Assembly (NCBI GenBank): GCA_028023455.1
Contig: JAQFVV010000020.1
Location: 7,175,092 to 7,239,091 of the forward strand
Origin: Epiperipatus broadwayi
Taxonomy: Eukaryota; Onychophora; Udeonychophora; Euonychophora; Peripatidae
DNA: 64,000 bases
Direction: 5' to 3'
The translations under genes were made by a program, and so were the position numbers. Positions 10,141-22,726 of the stretch are shown here, piece by piece; position 1 is the stretch's first letter; each line of letters opens with the position of its first letter. The notes beneath the pieces are model-generated. The model ran no database searches, had not been told where the DNA came from, and saw only the letters and a program-made list of their open reading frames with translations.

Positions 10141-13100
10141 ATTTAAGTTTTAATTTGGGGATACTTAAAATTTTCATCGCCTTAAACAGTTATGTACGTG
10201 TGTGTATGTATTACACATAAAAAAAAATTATAGATAATATCTATTCAATTTATTAAAGTATATTCTGTATATTATTTGATTTATATAATTTGTGTATAAA
10301 GCTGGTGCAATACTGTAAAAGGTTCTGGAAAGTAATTAGCATAACTTTAAATTTAATAAACAAAAGAACATAACTTGTTTAATTAAAAATGTTGTTAAAT
10401 CAGAAGGATTTTAACCATTCTAAATTTTAATGGAAATTATATCTTGTGAATCTATTTCCAATATAGAAATAGAATAAAACAATACTTTCCAGAGCTTATT
10501 TTGTTTTCATCTTTCAAAGGTAATTTTAAACAAAGGAAGAATGAAGTCACGCCATTTAATGCATATCTGACCACCACAAGTGGTGTCTTAAAGGAACTCT
10601 CTAGAAAGTTTTGCTAGCTTTTAAATACTGCCAAAATTCAATACAGAGCACTCTGCTGTTACTTTTCATAGAAGTATTGTTAATGGAATCCACATTATTC
10701 AAAATTTTGATAAAATGACTTCTGAGTAGAGGGAAGAAATTCACTTTTCTGATTTTTCCCAAGATCATTTTCACACATCTATGCTACTATGCCATCCTCA
10801 CTTCATAACTATCTTAACTTAACTATGTATTAATTCATGAAAGATGCTGGTCATTATTTATCTGAACTCTGTACAGCTGAATGTGCTTTCCAGGTTTTAT
10901 TTTTCATGTGTATCAACGTGTATGGCCATCGAGTCACAGAAGGTAATCCCATCTATGCCATTAACATTGATTCTTAATCTTAATCCATTTAACTATAATT
11001 TGCTTTCAATTATAATGTAGCTCTCTGCATATCTAGTAATTGGTGAGGTAGTGCCAATTATAGTAATTGTAATCCATTTTATGATGACTCTTTCTCTGTG
11101 TGTAAAATATAACTGCACGAATCTATAAATCTTTAATCTGTAATTGTATCTATTAGATTTCATGCTTTATTTATATTTTCTATTTTAATGTGGCAAACTT
11201 AAATTTTATTTAATTATATACTGTAATTGGATTTAATTTTAATATGCTAATGACTCAATCTAGCAAACTGATATTATTCTGATTCTCCATTCTGATATTA
11301 TGGGATCCTTAAATGCTTAAATGTAAGCCCTCTTACCAAACGATGGTCTGCTCAATTGAATATTATTATAATGGTTATATTCACCTAATGGCAGACTATA
11401 AGCTGTCATCTTTTATGATATCAATTTCTTATGCTTAGCGCTATGGATTTAATTATATTTTATATTCTTTAAAGTAAATTTAATGGCCTTATCTTTTCTG
11501 TTTGATAATCAATCATGTATTTGTCAAGTCGTCTAGAGTTATAATTTGGCTATATAATTGTTTACCTGCTAAGTGTAGTTTGTTTCATAAAGGGGACAAT
11601 GATTTCTCCTTCTATATTTTTGACATTCTAATTATTAGTCATGGTCACATGCATACCTGTAAGGATGGGTTAAATTTCATCACATCATTATACTAAATAT
11701 TATTATTAATTTAGGAGAGCTTTAGGTAACATATCAATGTCATTAAGAACCTGAATCTGCTTACTCCTGATAGCATTATTAAACTTCATATTATTTCTTT
11801 GTCAAAACCAAGATCTGGAGGTCACGAATCATTCTTCTCATGCCTTGTTCTATAATGGAGTTCGGAAGCACTGACTCCAGGACAATGTCATGTTGTAGAG
11901 AAGCTCTGCATGGAATATATAAGAAAAACCTGAACCATGGCACCCCATACCAACAACTTTTACAAATCCCACCCTGTCACAGGTGCAGGCAGATTTTCAC
12001 ATTTATTAATAATTGATAAAACCTTTCTGGTCCCTAAATGGACTTGACCATTTCCAATGCTATCATATGGTTTACACAACAAGCATCTCAGCAATATTTT
12101 ATATTGCCCTACTATATCCATAAATCATAATGCTATCTATTATTATTATTTATTAGAAATGTCATCTTACAGCTTATTTAAGCTAGCCACCCTCTCGTTT
12201 GAACAAACTTTGAATATGCTACTAAACAACCTAAATAATTCTTTCAAGTCACGATTGTTCAGTCAAATACACAAATAAATGCTTCTTCATTCCAAATGAT
12301 TGATATAATGTATAACAATTAGCCAAATCAGTCTCATAATATCTTTGATAATGCATCCTTAATTCAAACATGGTTTTATGTAAACAAGGTTCTATTTTAT
12401 GTATACATTTCTTAGGGTCATTAACCCATCATTTTGTGTAGCATAGTGGTAATATTATAAATCTATTTTAAATAGATATCTTCTTTCAATTAGCATATTA
12501 AGCCATATTGTCCTGAATATACAACATATAGTATATTCATTACATATGTTCAGTTTCTATTTGCGTATTCTTCAATATCATTGTAAGCCATATTCCATAA
12601 TGTACAGTAACATTATGTAACCCATAGAATTTGCCAACCATTGCTATTGAATACATGAAACCTATACTCCATTAACTTATGTTATCACATGTAAATAAAT
12701 TTGTCATTTGTGTTTATTAAATTCATATTTATCACTACTTAAGTGTTCAATTCCTCATTAACTATAGTAATAATACTATTAATATTCCATAACAGACTAC
12801 TATTTCAATCATTCTTTGTCTTAGTGGTTTTTTTTCATGCACATCACAAAAGGGTTGCTATATGTTATAATTCATGTCTACTTTATCTCATGGCAGCCAT
12901 TTGCATTTTATTAATTTTGTCTGTAATAGAATATCAGTCTAATTGTGAAGCTCTCCTTCCATGTTAGGGGTTTCAAGTAATTAATGTCACATTTCCCTGG
13001 AGATCTCTTGTTTCTCTGCTGTGTCTCTAGGACTGGAATAAATGAAATCCATCTGCTATCATCAAAGATGTTGTTCCTAATGGTATGAGAAAATAGGGCA

Positions 13101-13500
13101 GAATTCATGAGTGCTCCTGACCGATGTATCTTGGGCATGGCTGGATTTGAGTCATTTTTGCTTAGACTCCAACTCTTGTTAAATGAACATACAAGTCTGA
13201 CCAGTACAATATAAAGGATATGATTTTTACATTCTAACTTTAATAAGAAATCAGCTCACATAATATAAAAAAAAACAAGAATATATTCTAATGTAGTGCC
13301 ATCTACTATAAGCTTAAATAATTAATTATTACCAAAGTTCCTTAATGCATTTACATTTCTTGAATTTCAAATTTTTTGCTTGAATGATAAAATGGACTAA
13401 AGATGGTTTCTAGATACATAATTACTGTACTACTATTCCAAACATCTTGATAAAAGCAAAATCCAGAAACTAGTTTGGAGATAGGGATTTAAATTCATTA
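10141..13500. other. Unassigned AT-rich sequence
   Basis: Over 3 kb without a recognised gene or mobile element. A less AT-rich patch at about 12,960-13,140 has a pyrimidine-rich run ending in tctctag, but no exon can be supported. Confidence 0.3.
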
Positions 13501-14114
13501 AGGCAGAAGTATGAAACCTTTTTTCTGCCAAAGGCTTTTGAGATATTTATGACATCATTTGAGGGCCTTACAAAATTAACAAATTCAAAATTAGCCAGTT
13601 ATATTTGATCAAAAATTTAATTAATTTATTTTAATCTTTAAATGTTAAGTAACCTTTTCAACTGGAAGGCCACTTTCAATTTTTCTTTCTTAAATGAGGG
13701 CCATAATTTTTTTGTGAATTATAAAATAGATAACAACATTATTAATGATCATTCCACATTTATTGACAATTTTTTAATTCATCTTGTAACTGTTTTTTCA
13801 CATATTTATTTTCTCAATTTTTTTTTAAACTTCTGGGTAGATTGATTTTACAGCAGTTACCATATTTCCCTAAAAATATGCTGGCTCTTATATTAATTTT
13901 TGCTCCAAACATTACTTATGACTTATTTTCAGTGGATGTCTTTTTTTTTCATGTACAAAAATCTATATTTATTCAATATTTCTACTGTAATTTCAACAGC
14001 ATGTAAATAACTTTTATGACTGCATGAATATATAACAGGATTATAAAAGTACCACAGAACATTCTCATTCTATAGGAGAATATTTAAAAGTTATTTCCAT
14101 GCTGTTGAAATTAG

Positions 14115-14531
14115 TAATATTTAATTTAAGCCAATAAGCATCACATGACCACCACCTCTTATGCTTGTGTATGTATTGCCACACACAGCAAGCTAGAGTA
14201 ATCATTGGATGCCAGAAGGTTGGTGCATAAAATCCCCATCTAGTGCCTACTCATCCAATATCCCCAGACTAGTTTCTGGCCCGTGGCCTTCATCAGTGAG
14301 GAGCCTTGGATCTGAGAGCACTGCACCTAGATACTACTAGTTTGTGGCTTTGGTCAGTGAGGAGCCTTGGATCTGAGAGCACTGCACCTAGATACTAGTC
14401 TGGGGATATTGGATGAGTAGGCACTAGATGGGGATTTTATGCGCAAGCGTTCTGGCATCCATTGATTACTCTAGCTTGCCGTGTGTGGCAATACGTATAG
14501 TGAGTTTTGCCTGTTTTAATATTTAATTTAA
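14115..14531 (-). mobile_element. Hammerhead repeat family A, copy A2
   Basis: The insertion occupies 14130-14516 between perfect 15-bp duplications TAATATTTAATTTAA (14115-14129 and 14517-14531). The tail lies on the left (reverse orientation), the start gtttt-gcctg at the right. The left arm has a good minus-strand hammerhead (14262-14301). A second, rearranged unit at about 14,330-14,370 lacks GAAA. It lies inside the TA MITE, so it inserted later. Confidence 0.8.
14262..14301 (-). ncRNA. Hammerhead ribozyme motif (type I), family A2
   Basis: Stem I is CCUCA/UGGGG. The cores CUGAUGA and GAAA are intact. Stem II is GGCC/GGCC with loop ACG, preceded by an A-A mismatch. Stem III is the self-complementary ACUAGU, with cleavage predicted after GUC. 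Confidence 0.7.
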
Positions 14532-15837
14532 AATAATATATAAAACATTAAACTGCCTTGATTAATTTGTTAATTAAGATCAATCAATCCCTTGATTTAC
14601 TTACAATATATAAAGTCAGAGGTCTGATTAAAGAAGAATTCTTATATCAGACTGAATGAAAAATAAAATTGTATTTGGAAGTTTATTAAAATGATTAATT
14701 ATGAGTTTTCCTGCCAAATAATTCTGAGTAATATTTATTCAAATACAAAAAGCTACATTTATATTTCTTTATATATTCATTATTTTATAATTTACTATAG
14801 CCATTGTGTGTTTTAATAGATGAGTAAAATGTGTCTGTCAGACTGACAATCTTTACTAGGGCTTATGTTTGGAGTATGGTGTAAATTATCAGCATCCTAA
14901 AAACTCATGTTAGAACTTATTTTCTGATTAGGTCTTATATTGGGGGAAACATAGTAGGTTACAATGTTCACAAAGTCCACTTTAGAAAATGGTTTGAATT
15001 TTCAGCTTTTTTTTTGTTAAATAATATTATTTGTGTTCACAGAATTTTCTCACTTGTTTGTACTTTTAAACTCTTTTGCTATTTTAATATCCCCCTTCCC
15101 AAATCTCTTGTTGTAATCAGAATCTTTTGACAAATAGTGCCATTTGATATTGTATTCTTTGTCAAATGAAGTACTTTCCAGACATATCAGGTACAGTAAT
15201 TTCTATTTCTTTTTTTAATGTGTTGGTCCAATTTACTTGAAATGTTCTGTGTGGATTTTTCTTATCATACTCAGTGCAACCATCTTAATTTAAAAAAGGG
15301 CTTTTACTTTTTTTTAGTATACACTTATCTGTGAAAACCACTATAAAAACAAACAAAATGCCCTCACAAATCATTATAAAAGGAAACAAAATGCCCTCAG
15401 ATTCAATCTGTAATCAGATATATTACCCAAAATAGATAATTTTTGGAAATATTGTACCTCTGATAGAATAAATTAAAACTATTATAAAGGTTGAATACAT
15501 AAAATAAATATTTCATTTTACTTAATTCCTTTTAATTTGCTATTTTCTATACCATTTATAGGAATATTTTATATATGTCTTTTAAGATTTCCAAGGCAGA
15601 TGGAGAGATTTTGAGGGCCAGATTTTGACCTACAGGCTTGAGATTTCTCAGAGTTGAACTAAGGTATCTGGTAATCACTAGTTACACAAGATAAATAAAA
15701 ATAAACTCTTTCACCTTAGATTCTTTATTAAAAGTGGTCAAAATACTTTTAAAAAATAATTATAACATACACCAAATCTTTTAAAAACTTGTTTTTTATT
15801 TTTTTGCCACCAAAATGAAATATATATTAAAATAGAT

Positions 15838-15889
15838 TTCCAACGTTTCGACTATTTCTTTATTTTTTTCTATAGTCTTTTTCAAGGAA
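15838..15889 (-). ncRNA. Decayed hammerhead motif of the Penelope-like element
   Basis: Stem I UUCC/GGAA, stem II GACUAU/AUAGUC with a long A-rich loop, the GAAA box and a self-complementary ACGU stem III are all present. The first core box reads UUGAAAA instead of CUGANGA (C3 and G8 changed), so activity is unlikely. Its position just 3' of the nuclease gene matches known PLE hammerheads. Confidence 0.6.
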
Positions 15890-16196
15890 CTAAAAATATA
15901 TAAAAAGGAGAAAAAAAAAAATTCATAACAATTTTTAAAACAAACAAAAATAAAAATCCTGTCACATACACATACTATTTTGGAAAATATATTCTTTACT
16001 TACTATGATTTCTTTTCCCAACAGCTTCCAACTTTACATTTTGCCTAAATGAACATTTTATTGTTACAAAATATAATTTTTTATTATTATCTTATCTTCA
16101 ATTAACACATTTTTACATTCCTTTCTTGTTAAAAACAAAAACATTCTATTAAATTTCATAAAAAAAATTTTTCCCTCTCTTCTCTTTTCCTTTACA

Positions 16197-16838
16197 TTAT
16201 AATATTCTATTCAGAACAGGATTTAACATCTTTATGTATAAACTTTCCTTTTCAAATCTTTCTTTTTGTTTAATTATACATTCTAAAGGGGTAATCTTAA
16301 AATTGACATGACCAAATTTTTCTTTATGTAAATATATTGCTGAATTTCTATCTGACAAATGTTGTTTTAATCTAGTTTTTAAAAAATTCTTTGTATTACC
16401 CACATAAGATATATCTTTACCATTATATTTTAAACAATCCATACATTTTATACAATAAACAGCTTGCATTATATTTGAAAAATCAACAAAATCTCCTTTA
16501 TTAATTAAATTATATAAATTACTTTTTTTCTTGTATACAGGATAAATACTAAAACCATATCTTTTATTAAATCCATGAAACAAATTTTTTATCTTTTTAA
16601 AAATAAAATTTTGAACCTTAAAACCTATAAAAAATGTATCATCACCAAAATTTTTCTTTAATTTTTCTCCATTTTTTATTTTATTTAAATTGTTATTTGA
16701 AAAAATTTTTAATACAACATCCCAAGGGTAATCATTTAATAAACATTCTTTTTTTATAATATTTAATTCTTTATTTAACAAATTTTTATTAGAACAAATT
16801 CTTATTCCTCTTTTTATTCTATTATTAATAATGTTCAT
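16197..16838 (-). pseudogene. Penelope RT thumb/linker and GIY-YIG endonuclease
   Basis: This 213-residue frame is the C-terminal half of the PLE protein. A basic, Asn/Lys-rich linker follows the RT. A cysteine cluster CIKCMDC (about residue 130) leads into the GIY-YIG nuclease core ISYVGNT, then LKTRLKQH and the late acidic/Asn pair in FEKESLYIKMLNPVLN. The first box is VYCIKC rather than GIY. In PLEs this nuclease makes the nick that primes reverse transcription. The frame ends naturally near the 3' end. Homology continues upstream past the first Met, in the frame-shifted block 16922-17200, so the listed start is only the first ATG after the break. Confidence 0.85.
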
Positions 16839-16921
16839 TTTACAATGTTTATCTAAGTCAGAATTCCAATTACTTAATAAACCATGAAAAGTTTTCTTTC
16901 TAAAAACTGATGTTTCTATAT

Positions 16922-17215
16922 TTAAATTATAATCAACAAAATTTTTTTTATTTTTATATCCATATATTCAATACACCCCCCTATTTCTTTTTCCATAGTA
17001 AATTTAATATTAATATCTTTACTATTTATATATTTTAAAAACCTTTTAACATTTTTATAATCTCCTTTAAAAACAGTAAAATAATCATCAATATATCTAC
17101 AATAAAAAACAAGACCAAACCCATTACTAAAATATTTTTTCTCAAAATTATACATATATATATATCCGCCAGAAGACCACTTAAACAATTCCCCATACAT
17201 AAACCTTTCTTTTGC
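16922..17215 (-). pseudogene. Penelope reverse transcriptase fragment (motifs B and C)
   Basis: The catalytic motif YIDD (in CRYIDDYFTVF) marks the RT palm. Just upstream, in another frame, is a QKKGLCMGNCLSGLLADIY-like motif B. The frames are separated by a shift in the TA microsatellite at about 17,155-17,166. A second shift lies in the T8 run at 16942-16949, after IEYMDIKIKK, beyond which the sequence continues in the GIY-YIG frame. Upstream RT motifs are absent, so the copy was truncated on insertion. It is inactive. Confidence 0.8.
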
Positions 17216-17447
17216 TTATAAAAACATTCATTAGATTTGGTTTTTAGATATTGGAAATTATTTTAATATATATTTCATTTTGGTGGCAAAAAAAAAATAA
17301 AAAAACAAGTTTTTAAAAGATTTGGTGTATGTTATAATTAGTTACACAAGCTTACAATAGAGGGCATTAGAGCATAAAGATACATTTCTCATATAGTTAA
17401 ACAATTGTAATTTCTTTAAAATTTTCATTAATAAATTTTTCACCTTT

Positions 17448-20400
17448 TGCCACTACATTTGGACACTGTTATTTTATAAAGATTACAAAAAGAAGGTGGA
17501 TGGATGAAGGCACCACTAGGCATATAACCTAGAACCAGATTACATATTTGACAATCATGGTTATTTATTTATTTACGAATGGTGATCACCAAATATATTT
17601 TTAAAATGTAATCTTACATGGATTTATTTATACCAAATGGACCCTTAACTATTTCCAATGAGTAATCTAGATTAAAACAGACACTTAAGTAAAATTTAAG
17701 GTACTAGTTGGTTAGGTGTACTGAGATCACTAGGTGATGCTGCAGTACCACCAAGAACCCCCAAGAAGACTGCAAGTGATAAATTTCTATACAAAAATCA
17801 CAAATTAAAATGCCTAAGGAAAAATAAATTGAACAAATAAAAAAAAATCAAAGAAAATGTTGTAAAATTCAAATTACAAAAACAGAAATCAGTGAAAATA
17901 CACCAAATGCAACACACACATACACCCTACATATAAATTACAAAAACAGAAATTGGTCTAATATATAAAACACAAGCCACCTCTACTTCCATCCCCCGCA
18001 TGATCAAAAATAAGTACTTTTCAAAAATATACTAAATTTCATCAATATTTTAAAAATAAAAAACTTTCAACATTTGCAACATGTGCAGATTTCAAAGCAG
18101 TGATTTATATAAGCTAAAAAGCAATAAGAACATTACACTGGAGAGCTTTTAATTGTCTTTCCCAAAAATTTATCAAATTAATTATTTTATCATTTAAATA
18201 TTATAAGTTTTTAAAACAGATTTATAGAGATCTGCAGTAAAGAAATATTACCCTTTTTTTTCAGGCTGAGTTTTCTGGCATTTGTAGTAGGCACTTGATG
18301 TTTGCAGCATAAAAATCCATTAAAAAGAAAGCTCAAATTTTGAGCAAAATAATTTAGAGAAGCTTTTTTCGAACAGATTGCAGCACACTTAACTAGCAAC
18401 AGCAGATTAAAAAAAGGTAGGTAGTTCAACAGTGGATATTTGGTAGTTTAAAAAATATAACAACGATGGCAGAATTTAACAGCAGGTTTTAGCAAACAAT
18501 TATTTAAAGAAGGTAGTTCTATAGAATATAACATCCCAATGCAATTTAAGAGGGCAGAACACTTTTATTTTGGAAGAACTCCACTGCCTCATGTTCTGTC
18601 TTTGGAAGATCCCAAATTTTCATCATTTTGAGTAAGAAAAGATGGTAAGATACTATATCTACTTAAAGTTCAGTGCAGGTTTTTGAAATGTTGCCTGAAA
18701 GTTTGTGCATGCATGTTTAATATTGTATTCATCTGCTTTAAAAAAGCCATATTAACACCATCAAAAAATAAAAATAATACCCACAACTTGTATTTTTAGC
18801 ACTCAAAAATAATTAATATGTCTTAATAAAACTAAGCAGGTATTTATCAGTTACATTTTGATTAAATTTGTTGGCCCAAGCAATTATATTTTTCATGTGA
18901 AGGCTATTAAGCAAGCGATTGTGAGAGGTCTATTATGTCACATTTTATTTTGAAAGTACAAAGTGTGATATGTAATATGTTACAGTGCAATTATATATAT
19001 CTTTTTCAATCTTTAATTTCTGTGTATCAATTTAATTCATTATTTTCTTAAGAATCTCATATAACATACATATTTAATGAAGTGCTTATGCAACTATTTA
19101 TCAGTTTCTAACTTTTAAAATTGTATAGATATTTAGCTTTCTGTTACATTTCTTAACTTAGCTGTTTTGGTAATCTTAGTAAAACAAAGGTGATCCCCAA
19201 ATGAATAGAAAATGGTCCTACATGATCATATTTATTTTGACTTTAAATAAAATTTGTTATACTTTTAAAATTAACATTTAACCTACATGCAATTTTAAAA
19301 GTTAGATAAATAATAGTGTAAACATTTCATTATATATGTATGTTATATGAGATTCTTAGGAAAATAATGAATTAAATTGATACACAGAAATTAAAGATTT
19401 AAAAAGATATATATAATCACACTGTAATATATTACATGTCACAGTTTGTACTTGCAAAATGAATTGCGATGTAATAGACCTCTCACAATCGCTTGCGTAA
19501 TGGTCTTTCACATGAAAAATATAATTGCTTGGGTCGCTAAATTTAATCAAAATGTAACTGAACTAGTCTTTTGAAATACCTGCTTAGTTTTATTATGATG
19601 TATTAATTATTTTTGAGTGCTAAAAATACAAGTTATGGGTATTATTTTTATTTTTTGACAGTGTTAATATGGATGTTGTTTATGCAGATGAATACAATAT
19701 TAAACATGCATGCACAAACTTTCAGGCAACATTTCAAAAACCTGCACTGAAATTTAAGTAGATATAGTATCTTACCATCTTTTCTTACTTAAAATGATGA
19801 AAATTTGGGATCTACCAAAGACAGAACATGAGGCAGTGGAGTTCTTTCAAAGTAAAAGTGTTCTGTCTCTTAAATTGCATTGGGATGTTATATATTCTGC
19901 AGAACTACCTTCTTTAAATAATTGTTTGCTAAAGCCTGCTGTTAAATTCTGCCATTGTTGTTGTATTTTTTAAACCATCAAATAACCACTGTTGAAACTA
20001 CCTTCTTTAATCTGCTGTTGTTAGTTAAGTATGCTGCAATCTGTTTGAAAAAAACTTCTCTAAATAATTTTGCTCAAAATTTGAACTTTCTTTTTAATGG
20101 ATTTTTATGCTGCAAACATCAAGTGCCTACTACAAATGCCAGAAAACTCAGCCTGAAAGAAAATTGGTAATATTTCTTTACTGCAGATCTCTATAAATCT
20201 GTTTTAAAATTTTATAATATTTAAATGATATGCCATAATTTCAAAGCAGAGAATAATTAATTTGATAAATTTTCGGGGAAGACAATTAGAAGCTCTCCAA
20301 TGTAATGTTCTTATTGCTTTTAGCTTATATAAATTGCTGCTTTGAAATCTGCACAGGCATATTTGCAAATGATGAAAGTTTTTTATTTTTTAAAATATGG

Positions 20401-22521
20401 ATGAAATTTAGTATATTTTTGAAAAGTACTTATTTTTGACCATGTGGGGGGAGGTTATGTTTTATATATTAGACCAATTTCTGTTTTTGTAATTTATAGC
20501 TACTTTTAATTTTTAAATAGCTATGAGCTCATTGTTATCTATATTTAATTACTTAATAAGTATTAAACTGTTATTAATGTTTATGAATTATTACCCTCCA
20601 TGTAATAGTGGTGAAACTCAGAGGAATGTTTTTTAAATGTACTGCATTCCCACCAATAATGAAGCTTCATTAATTTTTTTGAGATTTAGTATTATAGTTT
20701 TTTTGTTCTTGTAATTTGAATTTTTTTTCATGCGGGGGAAGGGGGTGTTGCGTTTGACGTATTTTCCCCGATTTCTGTTTTTGCAATTTGAATTTTGTAC
20801 TTATTTTTGAGAGAATTGTTCATTGGGGGGGGGGGCACTTATATTTGATGTATTTTTACTGATTTCTGTTTTTATAATTTGAATTTTACAGCGTTTTCTT
20901 TGATTTCTTTTTGATTTGTATTTTAGAAGGATTTGTTCGATTTACTTTGCATTGGGCTTTTTAATTTTTTGATTTCAGCGATTTTTGTATAGAAATTTAT
21001 CACTTGCAGGCTTCTTGGTGATTCTTGATAGCACTGCAGTATCACCTAGCAGACACAGTATACGTAACCAACTAGTACCAAATTTAATTATTTATTAAAT
21101 TCCTTTTCTGTTTTTACTTTTAGCAACCCAAACTGACTCATAAATTTAAATGCAAACTTATCTCTTGTATTTTTAAATGTGATCCAAATTATTTAACAAA
21201 TATTATTTTTTCAAGTGAATATGCATAATCACTTTCCCTACAGATGATAGCAGTCCAAGTTCATTATGGCAATCCTAACCAAGTAGGAGTGAACTTAAGG
21301 GTGACTTACTATAAGAGTGTGCTGTATTACTACACCCAAACCCTCTCTTTCTAACATTAAATAATATATTCAAAACTTTTAAGAAAACAATGCAAGTGCC
21401 TTTTTCTTACAATCTTCACGCATTGTTTTTCTTTGAAATATCAGGTTCTGCATAAAGTTCTTCTGTTACTTATGGATGGACATATTAACTAGATATTCCC
21501 CCTCCCTCCTGTTTTCACTTGCTAGATCAAGTAGTTAATATCCATTCCCACATGCATACTCGAAATATAATAATAAATGGAGAATTATATAAACAAGATA
21601 AATTTTTGATTAATGAAAATTAGGAATTTATAATTAATAAACCCTAGTAACAACTCTCTCTATTGTTGAAACTTTTTTCTTTACATTTAAGTGTATGTAT
21701 TTTCTTACTCTATTATGCCATAATAATAAAAATTCTTGAAGAAAAGTTCATAATTACCCTGATCAATCAGTGATGTACCTTTATCCAGCTAATAAAGTTA
21801 TTGTATGAATTTTCTTGCAATAGCTGATGTGAATCCTCCGATAATTTTATTGGTTTGAATTGATTTCCTCTGCTAGATCTGCACACTCTTGTTTCTTGTG
21901 TTGGCATTCACATAGGTAGTTCCAGATGGTAATAAAAGATGTAATCCTCTGAGTAAAAGGTCTTGATGTCCCAAAGCTGGCCAATATTTTCTAAGTGCTG
22001 TATAAAATTATTTTTTAATTTCTCTTCACGATGTTTAAGATATATACTGATATGAGTTCAAGGCCAATCAAAATGCCAATTCAAAAGGCCAATTAATTCA
22101 ACCAAAAGGAACCTCCATAATTTATATATTTTGAGTTCTTTCAAATCCGGAGTCACACTTTTAATTTATTTTTAGCTATATGTAAGCACTTTTATTTATG
22201 TCCAGTTTTGGTTATTCAACTAGTGAGAATAATTACAGAAAAAAAAAATCTGTCCTTTTTTCTTCCGCCACCCTTCTCTTTCCAAGAATTAGAATTAGAC
22301 AAGAAAACCTTTTATTAGAAAAAACATTCAAGATCTTATTTTTATCTCAAGATTCAACTTTAAATAAATAATTAAAGTGAAGGAATACTGATTTCTTCAA
22401 GATAACTATTAAAAAAAACTTTTAAAATAATATTTTTTAAAAATTATTTAAACTAATATATATGCACCTATATATGCATGTGTGTATATATATATATTAG
22501 ATGCCAGAAAATACCAGCTCA
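17448..22521 (-). repeat. 3' LTR of the Gypsy element (split by the fold-back element)
   Basis: Without the insertion the LTR is about 1.7 kb. It aligns along its length with the right LTR: aacctagaaccagatta near the left end, aaacagacacttaagtaaaattt at the insertion point, and gaaaataccagctca at the end. It begins TGCC and ends CTCA. Confidence 0.85.
17691..21087. mobile_element. 3.38-kb fold-back element
   Basis: It occupies 17699-21079, flanked by perfect 8-bp duplications AAATTTAA. The termini are GGTACTAGTTGGTTA and its inverse taaccaactagtacc. Almost the whole element is a palindrome, with a left arm to about 19,130, a right arm from about 19,285, and a loop of about 150 bp. Mirrored segments include the small reading frames at 18211-18429 (minus) and 19955-20170 (plus). 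The right arm is longer because a unit containing gatttctgtttttgcaattt is repeated at 20,480-20,900. No transposase was recognised. The 8-bp duplication fits hAT- or P-like integration, but the ends match neither consensus. Confidence 0.85.
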
Positions 22522-22726
22522 TTGCACCCTCTCTCAAAAAATAAAATAAACTTTTAACCACCCTCTGAAGTCTTTGACTCCATTCTCATTAAAAGATTTT
22601 AGACTTCGTATGTTATATGTCCTCTTTTTACCTTTTTTCCTTGTACCATGCATGTGTTAGGTCCACATTTTAGAATGATTCTGCATGGATCTTCAAATAA
22701 AGGAGAAAACATTCATATTGCTTATT

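Larger units (their letters stand above)
13858..14956. mobile_element. TA-flanked MITE interrupted by hammerhead copy A2
   Basis: The ends are TA-CCATATTTCCCTAA and the inverted ggggaaacatag-TA. About 90 bp at each end mirror one another (tcttatattaatttttgctcc at the left; an imperfect aggtcttatattggggg at the right). A TA duplication fits Tc1/mariner-type elements. There is no transposase. Removal of A2 (14,130-14,516 plus one duplication) gives a MITE of about 700 bp. Confidence 0.6.
13500..15650. mobile_element. Possible hAT remnant carrying nested insertions
   Basis: The sequence at about 13,503-13,570 (gcagaagtatgaaacc ... gagggcctta) is loosely mirrored at about 15,590-15,655 (gagggccagattttgacc ... 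ctctgagttg-like end). The pattern resembles an old hAT element with CAG-type ends. Inside it lie the TA MITE and hammerhead copy A2. The inverted match is degenerate and no duplication is clear. Confidence 0.25.
15679..17350 (-). mobile_element. Penelope-like element (PLE), 5'-truncated
   Basis: The element lies at about 15,691-17,338 between perfect 12-bp duplications TAGTTACACAAG (15679-15690 and 17339-17350). Read on the minus strand it encodes the C-terminal part of a reverse transcriptase and a GIY-YIG nuclease. A decayed hammerhead follows in the 3' region. Roughly 77-bp inverted arms (15758-15834 and 17259-17339) enclose the coding part, as often seen in PLE copies with a partial inverted terminal unit. 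Everything N-terminal to the RT QKKG-type motif is missing. Confidence 0.85.

Noticed and set aside
13500-15650. Confident full-length hAT element
   Set aside because: The inverted ends are too degenerate and I could not find an 8-bp duplication, so it is reported only as a possibility.
18211-20170. Two similar ~60-70-residue hydrophobic frames (FFNLLLLVK ... HQVPTTNARKLSL) on opposite strands
   Set aside because: They are mirror images in the arms of the fold-back element, so their similarity reflects the palindrome and not protein conservation.
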